Positions 30,199 through 38,726 of a stretch of 64,000 nucleotides of DNA are shown one piece after another; position 1 is the first letter of the stretch; the number at the start of each line of letters is the position of its first letter. Source of the DNA: Burkholderiales bacterium (GTDB lineage: Bacteria > Pseudomonadota > Gammaproteobacteria > Burkholderiales > Burkholderiaceae_C); assembly GCA_016223165.1 (NCBI GenBank), contig JACRPO010000021.1:120286-184285 (forward strand), in the 5' to 3' direction. The notes below the pieces were generated by a model that worked only from the letters and a program-made list of their open reading frames with translations, was not told the DNA's origin and did not search any database. The position numbers and the translations under genes were made by a program.

Positions 30199-31437
30199 TC
30201 AGATGATCGTCGTCGTGCGTGCCGTATCGGCGTAGGCCACGCGCGCCACCTCGCGCTCGCCCACCAGCTTGAGCAGGGCGTGCTGCTCGAGCGGCTTCTT
30301 CAGGCAGGCATCGGCGGCGGGCAGGGCGCGCGCGAGCGGCGTCGAAGACGCCTGCGGGTCGGCGAGCAGCACCACCGTGGCGGCGCAGCCGTCCCCGGGT
30401 GGCGGCATCTGCCGCGCCAGCCGGCAGACGAGCAGGGCGTCGAGGCCCGGCAGCGCCGGGTCCATGAACACATAGTCGTGGAAGCGCAGCGTCAGCAGGC
30501 GCAGCGCATCGTCGGGATGGCCGGCGAGATGGATCTGGAAGCCGAAGCGCTGCAGCTGCACCGCGATGAGGCGCAGCGTCGCCGCATCCTGGTCGATGAC
30601 GAGGATGTGCTCCATCGGCAGCGGCGCCTGGCGCGAGCGCGCGCCCGGGCGTGCCCGGCCGGCGTCGGCCCGCGCCGCATGTGCCGTGGCGCCGCGGCGC
30701 GCGGCCGGCGCGCCCTGCGCGGCGAGCGCGCGCACGTCCACGTCGGGCGGCAGCGTCGCCGTGCGAAAGGCTAGCTCGTCGAGCACGCGTTGCACCTGGG
30801 CTCCGTGCGCACCGGCCTGCGGCGACGGCCCGGCCGCCGTGTCATGCGCGTCTGGCGGTGGCGGTGAGGTCTGCGACGACGGCCGCGGCGATGAAGGCCT
30901 CGATGCATGCCTCGATGAGTGCGGCAATGAATGCGGCGATGAAGGCGGCCCGCCGACCGAGGTACCGCTGAGGGCCTTGAAGACGCCGCTGCCGGGGTCG
31001 GTGTCGCGCGGCTCTGCGGCCCCTGCCGCGGGCGGCGTGTCGGGCACCGCGATCAGCTTCTGCGCGACGCGACGCGGCGGTGCGTCGTCGGGCGAGGAGG
31101 CCAGGCGCGTGCCCGGCCGCGCGCGGGCGCCGACGAGCGTGTCGAGCGCGCGCATCACGAGCAGCAGGTTGATCGGCCGCGGCAGCTGCAGCGCGGCGCC
31201 CGGGTGAGGCGTGTGGCCCAGCAGCACCGCACGCTCGACGAGGGCGCCGGCATGCAGCAGGCGCGCCATCGCCTCGTCGTCGTCGGCGTCGGCCACGGCG
31301 CATTCGGCGCGCCAGAGGTCGTCTGTGAACTCGTAGCCCGGGCCCTGCTCGCGGCCGTGTTCGAAGAAGGCCTGGAACGTGCGGCGTTCGAAGGGTGTGA
31401 AGCCCAGCAAGGCGAGCATCGTGCGGGTGGCGGACAT
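30199..31437 (-). CDS. double-receiver protein (degenerate N-terminal, intact C-terminal receiver)
   Basis: 412 residues. The C-terminal 120 residues are a response-regulator receiver: H-I-L-V-I-D-Q-D-A-A, phosphoacceptor Asp326 in V-F-M-D-P-A-L-P-G, and Lys381 in L-K-K-P. The first 110 residues resemble a receiver in hydrophobic pattern (L-A-L-L-G-F-T-P at the first strand, a late L-P-R-P-I) but lack the aspartate and lysine, so this may be a pseudo-receiver. Between them is a Ser/Pro/His-rich linker (about 160-215) encoded partly by a 12-bp tandem repeat. There is no output domain, so it probably acts by protein contact. The start at 31437 is uncertain: 31482 adds 15 residues. It follows the TgpA gene on the same strand. 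Confidence 0.7.
   Translation of the reverse strand: MSATRTMLALLGFTPFERRTFQAFFEHGREQGPGYEFTDDLWRAECAVADADDDEAMARLLHAGALVERAVLLGHTPHPGAALQLPRPINLLLVMRALDTLVGARARPGTRLASSPDDAPPRRVAQKLIAVPDTPPAAGAAEPRDTDPGSGVFKALSGTSVGGPPSSPHSLPHSSRHASRPSSPRPSSQTSPPPPDAHDTAAGPSPQAGAHGAQVQRVLDELAFRTATLPPDVDVRALAAQGAPAARRGATAHAARADAGRARPGARSRQAPLPMEHILVIDQDAATLRLIAVQLQRFGFQIHLAGHPDDALRLLTLRFHDYVFMDPALPGLDALLVCRLARQMPPPGDGCAATVVLLADPQASSTPLARALPAADACLKKPLEQHALLKLVGEREVARVAYADTARTTTII
30889..30948. repeat. 12-bp tandem repeat in the linker of the double-receiver gene
   Basis: Five consecutive 12-bp units near CGATGAAGGCCT lie in the coding sequence for the Ser/His/Pro-rich linker. Units are diverged by one to four bases and stay in frame. 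Confidence 0.8.
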
Positions 31438-31570
31438 GTCGGCGGCCTCGGCGCTGCCCCGCGGCAGGGGCGGGCGGCCCATCGGGTATCGGCGGGCGCC
31501 GGGGTGGCCTGAGAGGGACCCGCCGCGCCGGCACGTGGCGGTCGAAGGCGCCGTGTCAAATGGCACGTGT

Positions 31571-33634
31571 CTACGCCACGCGGGGCAGCTGCCGCGCCGC
31601 GGCCGCGAACGCCGGCCACCACGCGCGCAGCACCGTGCCGGCCCGTGCCCCGTCGGCGTAGCGCAGGCGATCGAGCGCCTCGAGCTGCACGGCCACCGCC
31701 TCGCCCGCGGCGCCGAGGTGGCTGCGCACGCGCGCGGCCCGCGTGCGCGGCGGCTCGTGGGCCTGCACGTCCACGCCCGCCTTCTGCAGCCGCGCCTGCA
31801 CGCGCCGCGCCAGGCGCAGCCAGGGGTCCTGCCGGTGGCGGTCCCACCAGGCCCAGCCGGCACCGACGAGCGCCACGCCGCACAGGATGGCGATGAGCAG
31901 CGTGGCCAGGTCCTGCCAGCTCGGGGCTTCGAGGCCGAGCGCGCGCATGAGGTCGAACTGCTGCGTTCGCGAGTAGTTCAGCACCCACTGGTTCCAGCGG
32001 TTGTTCAACTCCTCCCAGGTACTGCGCAGGCTGGCGGCGAGTGCGGGGTCGAGGGTGGCCAGCGCGCCGGCGACCAGGCCCCGCGGCGATGCCAGGCTGC
32101 GCCCGGAGTGCACACGTTCCGGAGCCACCGCGGCCGTGGGATCGACGCGCACCCAGCCCTCGCCCGGCAGCCAGATCTCGGCCCAGGCGTGCGCATTGCT
32201 CTGCCGCACGATCCAGTACCCGCCTCGCGTCGCCTCGATGCCCTGGTAGCCGGTGACGATGCGTGCCGGCACGTCGAGGGCGCGCATCACCACCACGTAG
32301 GCGGCGGCGAAGTGCTCGCAAAAGCCGAGCTTGCGGTCGAACCAGAACTCGTCGATGGCGTCGTCGTCATAGGCGCCCGGCTCCAGCGTGTAGGTGTACT
32401 CGCCGGTGCGGATGTGCTGCAGCACCGCCGCGGAGAGCTGGCTCGGACCGGCGCCCTGCAGCTCGGGACGGCGCCTGAGCTCGGCCGCCCAGGCGCGGGT
32501 GCGCGGGTGCGCCAGCGCCGGCAGGGCCATGAGGTCGCGCAGGCCGGCCACGGGCTCGCGCGGGCCGTGCCGGAAATCGAGCCAGGCGTTCGCCTCGATG
32601 CGGATGCGTTCGCCGATCGGCCGGTCCGCCTGCCACTGCAGGTCGGGACGCAGGCTGAAGATCCAGCCCTCGAGCTGGGGTGCTGCGCCGGATCGATCGG
32701 GCGTCGTCTCGAGCAACGGCAGCACGGGCAGCCGCCCGGGCTCGATCGTCATCTCGTAGCGCAGCGGCTCGCCGCGTGTCTGCAGTTCGGCGCGCACGCG
32801 CTGCATCGGCGCCACGGTGGGCACCAGGCGCGTCCACTCGCGCCCGTTGGTGGTGGAGAGCACCGGGCCGCGGAAATAGAGCTGCCGGTCGAGCGGGCGC
32901 GGTCCGAAGAAGCGCAGCCGGAAGGCGACGGCGTCGTCGTTGGCGAGCTGCGCCACGCCGCCCAGGCGCAACGTGCCCGACAGCCCCGTCTTGCCCGCCG
33001 CGTCCTGCGGCAGGCCCCACAGCGGGCCGATGCGCGGGAAGAGCGCGAACAGCACTGCCATCAGCGGCAGGCCGAGCGCCGTGGCGCGCGCCGCCACCCC
33101 CGCTGCCACGCCGAGGCTCGGGCGGCCCACCGGCATGTGCGCGAGCACCAGCGCCGACAGCAGCCCCCACAGCGCCAGCAGCATCCACAGCCCGGTGAGC
33201 AGCGATTGCGAGTACAGGAACTGCGTCAGCAGCAGGAAGAAGCCGAGGAAGAAGACGACGAGCGCGTCGCGCCGCGCGCGCAGCTCGAGCGTCTTCAGCG
33301 CCAGCAGTGCCACCAGCATCGTCACGCCGGCCTCGCGGCCGAGCAGCGTGCGTTCGCTCCAGACGGTCAGCCCACCGGTGAGCAGCAGCAGCGCCCACAT
33401 CACCCAGCGGCCGGGCAACGTCCCGCCACGCAGCGCGATGCCCGCGCGCCATCCGAGCACGCCGACGACGAGCACGGCACACCACATGGGCAGGTGCGGC
33501 AGATGAGGTGCGGCGGTGAAGCCGATCACCGCCAGCAGCACCAGCGTGTCGCGCGTTTCGCGCGGCGTGCGGCGCAGGAAGGCGGCCGGGCGCGCGAGCA
33601 GGCGCCGCGCATCGATCGCATGCAGTGCGTTCAT
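31571..33634 (-). CDS. tgpA: TgpA-type membrane transglutaminase (DUF3488)
   Basis: 687 residues. The N-terminal region (DUF3488) has about six hydrophobic helices, then a periplasmic transglutaminase core with K-L-G-F-C-E-H-F-A-A-A-Y (catalytic Cys), N-A-H-A-W-A-E-I-W (His) and V-R-V-D-P-T-A (Asp), one more membrane helix near 560-580 and a cytosolic C-terminal tail (DUF4129-like). TgpA of Pseudomonas aeruginosa is essential with an unknown substrate. The gene order MoxR, DUF58, TgpA is the standard one, and the three probably form one operon. The gap to DUF58 is 48 bp. Confidence 0.93.
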   Translation of the reverse strand: MNALHAIDARRLLARPAAFLRRTPRETRDTLVLLAVIGFTAAPHLPHLPMWCAVLVVGVLGWRAGIALRGGTLPGRWVMWALLLLTGGLTVWSERTLLGREAGVTMLVALLALKTLELRARRDALVVFFLGFFLLLTQFLYSQSLLTGLWMLLALWGLLSALVLAHMPVGRPSLGVAAGVAARATALGLPLMAVLFALFPRIGPLWGLPQDAAGKTGLSGTLRLGGVAQLANDDAVAFRLRFFGPRPLDRQLYFRGPVLSTTNGREWTRLVPTVAPMQRVRAELQTRGEPLRYEMTIEPGRLPVLPLLETTPDRSGAAPQLEGWIFSLRPDLQWQADRPIGERIRIEANAWLDFRHGPREPVAGLRDLMALPALAHPRTRAWAAELRRRPELQGAGPSQLSAAVLQHIRTGEYTYTLEPGAYDDDAIDEFWFDRKLGFCEHFAAAYVVVMRALDVPARIVTGYQGIEATRGGYWIVRQSNAHAWAEIWLPGEGWVRVDPTAAVAPERVHSGRSLASPRGLVAGALATLDPALAASLRSTWEELNNRWNQWVLNYSRTQQFDLMRALGLEAPSWQDLATLLIAILCGVALVGAGWAWWDRHRQDPWLRLARRVQARLQKAGVDVQAHEPPRTRAARVRSHLGAAGEAVAVQLEALDRLRYADGARAGTVLRAWWPAFAAAARQLPRVA

Positions 33635-33682
33635 CGCTTCATCGCGCCCATCGCATCGATCGCCGCGGCGCTCGCGCCGGCC

Positions 33683-34702
33683 TCACTGCCAAAGCGCCAG
33701 CGCGTCGAGCGCGGCCACGCGTTGCGCGGCGCCGGCGGCGGGCGGCAGTTCGTGGCCGGGCAGGCGCAGGCCGTACGGCAGCCCGGCGCGGTCGGCGGCG
33801 AGCACCCAGGCCGCCAGGCGCGCCAAGCGCGGCTCGGCGCCGTTGATCGAGGTCTGGCCCCAGTCCAGCCACACCTCCTGGCGGCCGCTGCCCGCGGTCT
33901 CGCGGCTGACGAGCTCGTTGCTGCGCGCCACCTTCTTCCACACCACCTGGCGCATCGTGTCGCCGCGCCGCCAGGGCCGCACGCCGTCGAACTCGCCGCC
34001 GTCGGCCGCGCGCTTGCGGCTGCTCTCGGCGCCGGGGACGGCGGCGCTGGCGGGCAGCGGCGGCGCGCCGTCTTCGGGGCGCGGCCAGGCGAGCAGGCGG
34101 CCGGCCGGCCGCCACACCGTCCAGGCGCGGAAGAGCCCGAACGGGAAGACCGTCTCCACCACCAGCGTGGGCACGCCGTGCCAGCCGCGCGTGGCCGGCA
34201 CGAGCGCGAGGTGCGTGGTCTGCTGGCCGCCGGCGCTGACGTCGCACCAGGCGAAGCCGCGGCTCGGCCCGGCCACGGCCGCCGGCGCGGGAGAGTTGTC
34301 GCGCTCGAAGCGCAAGGCGAGGCCGAAGCGCGTGCGGCCGGGGTTGGTGAGCACCACCTCGAGCAGCGTGGCCTCGCCGGCGAAGACGCTCGCGGGCGGC
34401 CGCAGGTGCAGCGTGAGGCCGCGCAGGTTGCCGTGCGTGAGATGCATCGAGACGATGCCGGCGCCGGCGAGCGCGAAGGTGAGCGCATAGCCCAGGTTGA
34501 GCTGGTAGTTGATGGCCGCCAGCAGCATGACGACCAGCGTGAGCGCGAACGTGAAGCCGGCGCGCGTGGGCAGGATGTAGATGTTGCGCTGGCCGAGCAC
34601 CCAGGTGTCGCTGAGCGGCAGCCGCGCCTGCCACCAGCGGCGGAACTGCTCTCGTGGCGACAGCCCTCGCAGCCAGAGGCCGGAGGCGGCTGCGGTGCTC
34701 AT
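33683..34702 (-). CDS. DUF58 protein (MoxR-associated)
   Basis: 339 residues. Two hydrophobic helices near 45-85 anchor it; the rest holds the DUF58 region with D-G-V-R-P-W-R-R-G-D-T-M-R-Q-V-V-W-K-K-V-A-R, the family signature, preceding a vWA-like fold. DUF58 proteins are thought to assist MoxR AAA+ ATPases in maturing or assembling target proteins. It lies between the moxR and tgpA genes on the same strand, 48 bp from each neighbour. Confidence 0.92.
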   Translation of the reverse strand: MSTAAASGLWLRGLSPREQFRRWWQARLPLSDTWVLGQRNIYILPTRAGFTFALTLVVMLLAAINYQLNLGYALTFALAGAGIVSMHLTHGNLRGLTLHLRPPASVFAGEATLLEVVLTNPGRTRFGLALRFERDNSPAPAAVAGPSRGFAWCDVSAGGQQTTHLALVPATRGWHGVPTLVVETVFPFGLFRAWTVWRPAGRLLAWPRPEDGAPPLPASAAVPGAESSRKRAADGGEFDGVRPWRRGDTMRQVVWKKVARSNELVSRETAGSGRQEVWLDWGQTSINGAEPRLARLAAWVLAADRAGLPYGLRLPGHELPPAAGAAQRVAALDALALWQ

Positions 34703-34750
34703 CGGCGTGCCCGGCGTGCCCGGCGTCCCATGTCGCGGCGGCCGCAGCCC

Positions 34751-35788
34751 TCAAGCGACCGGCGTGGCCTCGATCATCGCGGCCACCTGCTCGATCGGCC
34801 CGCGCCCGGCACCGGCCACCGGCACCAGCCGGTGCGCGATGGTCTGCGCCAGGATCGCCTGCACGTCGTCGGGCGCCGCATAGTCGCGCCCGGCGAGCAT
34901 GGCGCGTGCCTTGGCGGCGCGCAGCACGGCCATGCCGGCGCGCGGGCTCAGGCCCTCGGCGAACCAGCACCCGCTGCGCGTGGCGGCGATCAGCGTCTGC
35001 AGATAGTCGAGCAGCGGTTCGCCGGCGCGCACCGCGAGCACCACCTGCTGCGCCTGTGCGAGCTCGGCCGGCGTGATGACCGGCGCCAGCCGGCGCACGG
35101 CGGCGCGGCGGTCGCCGCCGGCGAGCAGCTCGCGCTCGCTGGCGCGGTCGGGATAACCGAGCGTGATGCGCATCAGGAAGCGGTCGAGCTGGCTCTCGGG
35201 CAGCGGATAGGTGCCGAGCTGGTCGCTCGGGTTCTGCGTGGCGATGACGAAGAAGGGGCTGGGCAGCGCGCGCGTCTCGTTCTCCACCGTCACCTGCTGC
35301 TCCTCCATCGCCTCGAGCAGCGCGCTTTGCGTCTTCGGGCCGGCGCGGTTGATCTCGTCGGCGAGCAGCACCTGTGCGAACACCGGCCCCGGGTGGAAGA
35401 CGAAGCGGTCCTGCGCACGCTCGAACACGCTCACGCCGACGAGGTCGGAGGGCAGCAGGTCGGCGGTGAACTGCACGCGCCGGAATTCGAGCCCGAGCGA
35501 CATCGCCAGCGTGTGCGCGAGCGTCGTCTTGCCCACGCCCGGCACGTCCTCGATCAGCAGGTGGCCGCCGGCGAGCAGGCAGGCGATGCAGTCTTCGATC
35601 TGCGGGCGTTTGCCGACGACGATCGTGCTAATCTGATCGACCAATGCCGCGAGGCGCCGAGCCAGTTCACGCGGGGGCGTGTCGGTCGCCGGCGAAGTGG
35701 CCGACGGCGAGGTGGCCGACGGCGAAGACGGCGAGGCTGAAGAAGAAAGAGGGGGCGGCTTCAGGCTCAGATCCATCGGCATCACCAT
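34751..35788 (-). CDS. MoxR-family AAA+ ATPase
   Basis: 345 residues. Walker A D-V-P-G-V-G-K-T-T, Walker B L-L-A-D-E-I-N-R-A, and sensor block F-F-V-I-A-T-Q-N-P lie in the order typical of MoxR, followed by the lid domain with L-S-P-R-A-G-M-A-V-L-R-A-A-K. It is a chaperone-like ATPase for membrane or periplasmic protein maturation with DUF58 partners. The first 40 residues are Ser/Pro/Ala-rich and repetitive. Three in-frame ATGs (35788, 35782, 35776) are candidates for the start; none has a strong ribosome site. It is the first gene of a minus-strand run and is divergent from the HDAC-like gene with 48 bp between. Confidence 0.93.
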   Translation of the reverse strand: MVMPMDLSLKPPPLSSSASPSSPSATSPSATSPATDTPPRELARRLAALVDQISTIVVGKRPQIEDCIACLLAGGHLLIEDVPGVGKTTLAHTLAMSLGLEFRRVQFTADLLPSDLVGVSVFERAQDRFVFHPGPVFAQVLLADEINRAGPKTQSALLEAMEEQQVTVENETRALPSPFFVIATQNPSDQLGTYPLPESQLDRFLMRITLGYPDRASERELLAGGDRRAAVRRLAPVITPAELAQAQQVVLAVRAGEPLLDYLQTLIAATRSGCWFAEGLSPRAGMAVLRAAKARAMLAGRDYAAPDDVQAILAQTIAHRLVPVAGAGRGPIEQVAAMIEATPVA

Positions 35789-35836
35789 ACCCGAAAAGCC
35801 TGCCTGCAACGTTTTCCATCCGTTCGCTCCGCGCCA

Positions 35837-36781
35837 ATGAACACCGTCTTCTACAGCCACCCCGCCTGCCGGCAGCACGACATGGGCGAGGGGCATCCGG
35901 AGTGTCCGGCGCGGCTCGATGCGATCACCGACCACCTGCGCGCCACCGGGCTCGACATGGCGCTCGATTTCCGCGAGGCGCCCGAGGCGCACCCCGAGCA
36001 GCTCGTGCGTGCGCACGCCGCGGGCTACGTGGCCGGCGTCACCGACCTGCTGGCGCAGGTGCGCGCGGCGGGCGAGCCGCGCCACCTCGACCCCGACACC
36101 GTGGCCTGCCCGCAGACGCTGGCGGCCGCGTTGCGCGCTGCCGGCGCCGCGCTGGCGGCCACCGACGATGTCATCGGCGCTGTCGTCGGAGGTCCGCGCC
36201 GCGCCTTCTGCGCCGTGCGCCCACCCGGCCATCACGCCACGCGCGACGAGGCGATGGGCTTCTGCTTCTTCAACAACGTGGCCGTGGCGGCGCGCCATGC
36301 GCTGGACGTGCACGGCCTGGCGCGCGTGGCCATCGTCGACTTCGACGTGCACCACGGCAACGGCACCGAGGACATCATCGCCGGCGACGAGCGCGTGCTC
36401 ATGGTCAGCTTCTTCCAGCACCCGCTGTACCCCTACAGCGGCGCCGTGCCCAAGGGCACGAACATGGTCAACGTGCCGCTGCCGCCGTACACGCGCGGGC
36501 CGGCGATGCGCGAGGCGGTCGAGCGGCAGTGGCTGCCCGCGCTCGAGGCGTTCCGGCCGCAGATGTTGTTCATCTCGGCCGGCTTCGACGCGCACCGCGA
36601 GGACGAGCTCGGCCAGATGGGCCTCGTCGAGGCCGACTACGAGTGGATCACGCAGCGCCTCGTCGAGGTGGCCGAGCGCCATGCCGAAGGGCGCATCGTG
36701 TCGTGCCTGGAGGGCGGCTACAACCTCGGCGCCCTGGCGCGCAGCGTGGCTGCGCACCTGCGCGCACTGGCGGGCCCATGA
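35837..36781 (+). CDS. histone-deacetylase-family amidohydrolase
   Basis: 314 residues of the HDAC/AcuC/acetylpolyamine amidohydrolase (class II-like) family. Active-site blocks are intact: R-P-P-G-H-H-A (catalytic His pair), F-C-F-F-N-N-V-A-V-A-A, D-F-D-V-H-H-G-N-G-T (zinc Asp and His), I-S-A-G-F-D-A-H (zinc Asp) and E-G-G-Y-N. It removes acetyl groups from acetyl-lysine, acetylpolyamines or similar amides. No signal peptide. Its stop overlaps by ATGA an open frame made of 12-bp repeats that leads into mscS. The physiological substrate is not predictable. Confidence 0.92.
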   Translation: MNTVFYSHPACRQHDMGEGHPECPARLDAITDHLRATGLDMALDFREAPEAHPEQLVRAHAAGYVAGVTDLLAQVRAAGEPRHLDPDTVACPQTLAAALRAAGAALAATDDVIGAVVGGPRRAFCAVRPPGHHATRDEAMGFCFFNNVAVAARHALDVHGLARVAIVDFDVHHGNGTEDIIAGDERVLMVSFFQHPLYPYSGAVPKGTNMVNVPLPPYTRGPAMREAVERQWLPALEAFRPQMLFISAGFDAHREDELGQMGLVEADYEWITQRLVEVAERHAEGRIVSCLEGGYNLGALARSVAAHLRALAGP

Positions 36782-36897
36782 GCGGGTCCGCGACCGGGCG
36801 CACGACCGCGCCCACGACGGGGCTCATGACCGGGCCTATGACCGGGCTCATGGCCGGGCCCACGACCGGGCCCACGATCGAGGCCATGACCCAGCGA
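36778..36897. repeat. 12-bp tandem repeat, ten units, between two ATGA overlaps
   Basis: Ten 12-bp units near ATGACCGGGCCC fill the entire gap between the HDAC-like stop and the mscS start. Unit length is a multiple of 3, so one frame stays open throughout and reads Met/Thr-Gly-Leu/Pro repeats, while another frame reads His-Asp-Arg-Ala repeats. The first unit overlaps the upstream stop and the last one donates the A of the mscS ATG. Confidence 0.92.
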
Positions 36898-36900
36898 TGA
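36778..36900 (+). CDS. 40-codon repeat-encoded frame linking two genes (tentative)
   Basis: The frame reads M-S-G-S-A-T-G-R then T-G-L-M / T-G-P-M-like quartets, ending M-T-Q-R, 40 residues. Its ATG (36778) overlaps the TGA of the HDAC-like gene (ATGA) and its TGA (36898-36900) overlaps the ATG of mscS (ATGA). This would give two consecutive re-initiation junctions. No ribosome site is needed for such coupling and no homologous protein is known to me, so its product may be only a by-product that carries ribosomes to mscS. It may also be untranslated repeat DNA. Confidence 0.35.
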   Translation: MSGSATGRTTAPTTGLMTGPMTGLMAGPTTGPTIEAMTQR

Positions 36901-38159
36901 CGCCGCGTGCCGATTCGACCGCCGAACTGCTCGCCTGGCTGCAAGCGCTGACGCGGCCGACCGCGCTGGTCGAACTGGCCGCCTTCGCGGCCTGCCTTCT
37001 CGCCGCCTGGACCGTGGTGCGCCTGGTGCGCGGCCGCGAGCCGCGGCCGGGCTCGGTGTGGTTCGGCGAAGGCATCGTCGACGGCGTGCTGTTCCCGCTG
37101 CTGGCGCTGGCGCTGGCGACGGTGGTGCGCTGGATCTTCATCGTCTATGTGCCGCAGGTGCCGCAGGCGGTGTTCAAGCTCGTCGTGCCGGTGCTGCTGT
37201 CGCTGGCGGTCATCCGCCTCATCGTCCGCGTGCTGGGCAAGACCTATCCCGACTCGAGCGTCATGCGCGTCGTCGAGCACAGCGTGTCGTGGATCGCCTG
37301 GATCGCCGTCGTGCTGTGGCTCACCGGCGTGCTGCCGGTGCTGCTGAACGAACTCGACGACATCAAGTGGAAGTTCGGCGGTGAGACCCTCTCGGTGCGC
37401 AACATGCTCGAGGGCGCCGTGGTCTCGGTGGTCGTGCTCGTGCTGGCGCTGTGGCTGAGTGCGACCGTCGAAGCCCGGCTGCTGAAGGGCCCCACCGTCG
37501 ACATCGGCGTGCGCAAGATGGCGGCCAACGCGCTGCGTGCCCTGCTGCTGTTCATCGGACTCATGTTCGTGTTGTCGACGGCAGGCATCAACCTCACGGC
37601 GCTCGGCGTGCTCGGCGGCGCGCTCGGCGTGGGCATCGGCTTCGGGCTGCAGAAGCTGGCCGCCAACTACGTGAGCGGCTTCGTCATCCTCGCCGAGCGC
37701 AGCATGCGCATCGGCGACATGGTGAAGGTCGACAACTTCGAGGGCCGCATCACCGACATCAGCACGCGCTACACCGTGATCCGGGCGCTCAATGGCCGCG
37801 AGGCCATCGTGCCCAACGAGATGATGATCACGCAGCGCGTCGAGAACAGCTCGCTGGCGGACACCAAGGTCGCGGTGAACACGGTCGTGCAGGTGGCCTA
37901 CGGCAGCGACGTGGAGAGCCTGATCCCGCGCCTGGTGGCGGCGGTGAAGGACGTGCCGCGCGTGCTCGCTGAGCCGACACCGGGTGTGAACCTCACCGCC
38001 TTCGCGCCCGACGGGCTCGAGCTGACCGTGGGTTTCTGGGTCGCCGAGCCGGAGATGCAGGGCCCGGCGCGCAGCGACGTCAACCTGGCGATCCTGCGCA
38101 CGCTGAACGAAGCGCAGGTCGAGATCCCGTTCCCGCAGCGGGTGGTGCGGCAAGCATGA
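36897..38159 (+). CDS. MscS-type mechanosensitive channel
   Basis: 420 residues. Several N-terminal hydrophobic helices precede the MscS pore helix and beta domain, recognisable by A-L-G-V-L-G-G-A-L-G-V-G-I-G-F-G-L-Q-K-L-A-A-N-Y-V-S-G (glycine/alanine-packed pore-lining helix, split here across its length), then D-M-V-K-V-D-N-F-E-G-R-I-T-D-I-S-T-R-Y-T-V-I and N-E-M-M-I-T. It opens on membrane tension to release solutes. The start at 36897 lies at the end of the 12-bp repeat, with ATGA coupling; the C-terminal stop overlaps the next gene in the same way. Longer than E. coli MscS, with extra N-terminal helices as in YbdG/YnaI-like members. Confidence 0.9.
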   Translation: MTPRADSTAELLAWLQALTRPTALVELAAFAACLLAAWTVVRLVRGREPRPGSVWFGEGIVDGVLFPLLALALATVVRWIFIVYVPQVPQAVFKLVVPVLLSLAVIRLIVRVLGKTYPDSSVMRVVEHSVSWIAWIAVVLWLTGVLPVLLNELDDIKWKFGGETLSVRNMLEGAVVSVVVLVLALWLSATVEARLLKGPTVDIGVRKMAANALRALLLFIGLMFVLSTAGINLTALGVLGGALGVGIGFGLQKLAANYVSGFVILAERSMRIGDMVKVDNFEGRITDISTRYTVIRALNGREAIVPNEMMITQRVENSSLADTKVAVNTVVQVAYGSDVESLIPRLVAAVKDVPRVLAEPTPGVNLTAFAPDGLELTVGFWVAEPEMQGPARSDVNLAILRTLNEAQVEIPFPQRVVRQA

Positions 38160-38533
38160 CGCATTCGCGGCGCCTGGTCGCGGCAGCGCTGCTCACGCTG
38201 GCGCTGCTGGCCGCGCAGGTGCTGGGCCTGGCGCACCGTGTCGCGCACGGCCTGCCGCAGGCGGTGCTGGTCGGCACCGTGGTGCAGGCCGAGGGGCGGG
38301 GGCCCGCGCTCTTTGACGCGCACGAGCAGGGCGGTGTCGAGTGCCGGCTGCTCGACCAGGCTGCGCATGCCGATGCGCTGACGGCCGCACCCCCGCCGGC
38401 GCTGCCCCCGCGCGTGCCGGCGCCGCTGCCGCTCGCTGCCGGCGTGTGCCTGGCGGCGGGCGCGGCGCACGCCTATCTCGCGCGCGGTCCACCCGTGCGC
38501 GGGCGCGAAGCGCTGCCGGCAAGACAAGCCTGA
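38156..38533 (+). CDS. small membrane/exported protein next to ZnuD-like receptor
   Basis: 125 residues. An N-terminal hydrophobic helix (A-A-A-L-L-T-L-A-L-L-A-A-Q-V-L-G-L-A) continues into H-R-V-A-H-G. A second block, D-A-H-E-Q-G-G-V-E-C-R-L-L-D-Q-A-A-H-A-D, is histidine- and cysteine-containing, and a second hydrophobic stretch follows near 95-110. I recall similar short proteins encoded beside TonB-dependent receptors in Burkholderiales; a metal-related role is plausible from the His/Cys spacing but unproven. Its ATG overlaps the mscS stop (ATGA). No domain of known activity is recognised. Confidence 0.75.
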   Translation: MTHSRRLVAAALLTLALLAAQVLGLAHRVAHGLPQAVLVGTVVQAEGRGPALFDAHEQGGVECRLLDQAAHADALTAAPPPALPPRVPAPLPLAAGVCLAAGAAHAYLARGPPVRGREALPARQA

Positions 38534-38557
38534 CGGCCCCGATCGGCGCTGACGTCC

Positions 38558-38611
38558 GGTGCCTCCGGTGCGTCTGGCGCGTGTGGTGCGTCTGGCGCGT
38601 TCGGCGCACTC
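38558..38611. repeat. 9-bp tandem repeat upstream of the TonB receptor
   Basis: Six units near GGTGCGTCT, each differing by one to three bases, lie in the 193-bp gap between the small membrane protein and the receptor gene. No open frame of interest crosses it. It belongs to the window-wide pattern of short tandem repeats at gene boundaries. Confidence 0.8.
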
Positions 38612-38726
38612 CGGCGCGACTGCGCCCTGGCGCGCGCTTCGCCCCTCCTTCTCCTGCCATCCACCGTCGCTGCGCGCAAGGAGCGCGCGGCGAACGGCTG
38701 CCTGCCATCTTCCGAAAGAAAGACTC

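Noticed and set aside
31379..35740. A 1453-codon plus-strand frame opposite the double-receiver, TgpA, DUF58 and MoxR genes
   Set aside because: Its residue content is Arg/Gln/His-rich without domains, while the minus-strand genes carry all the family motifs.
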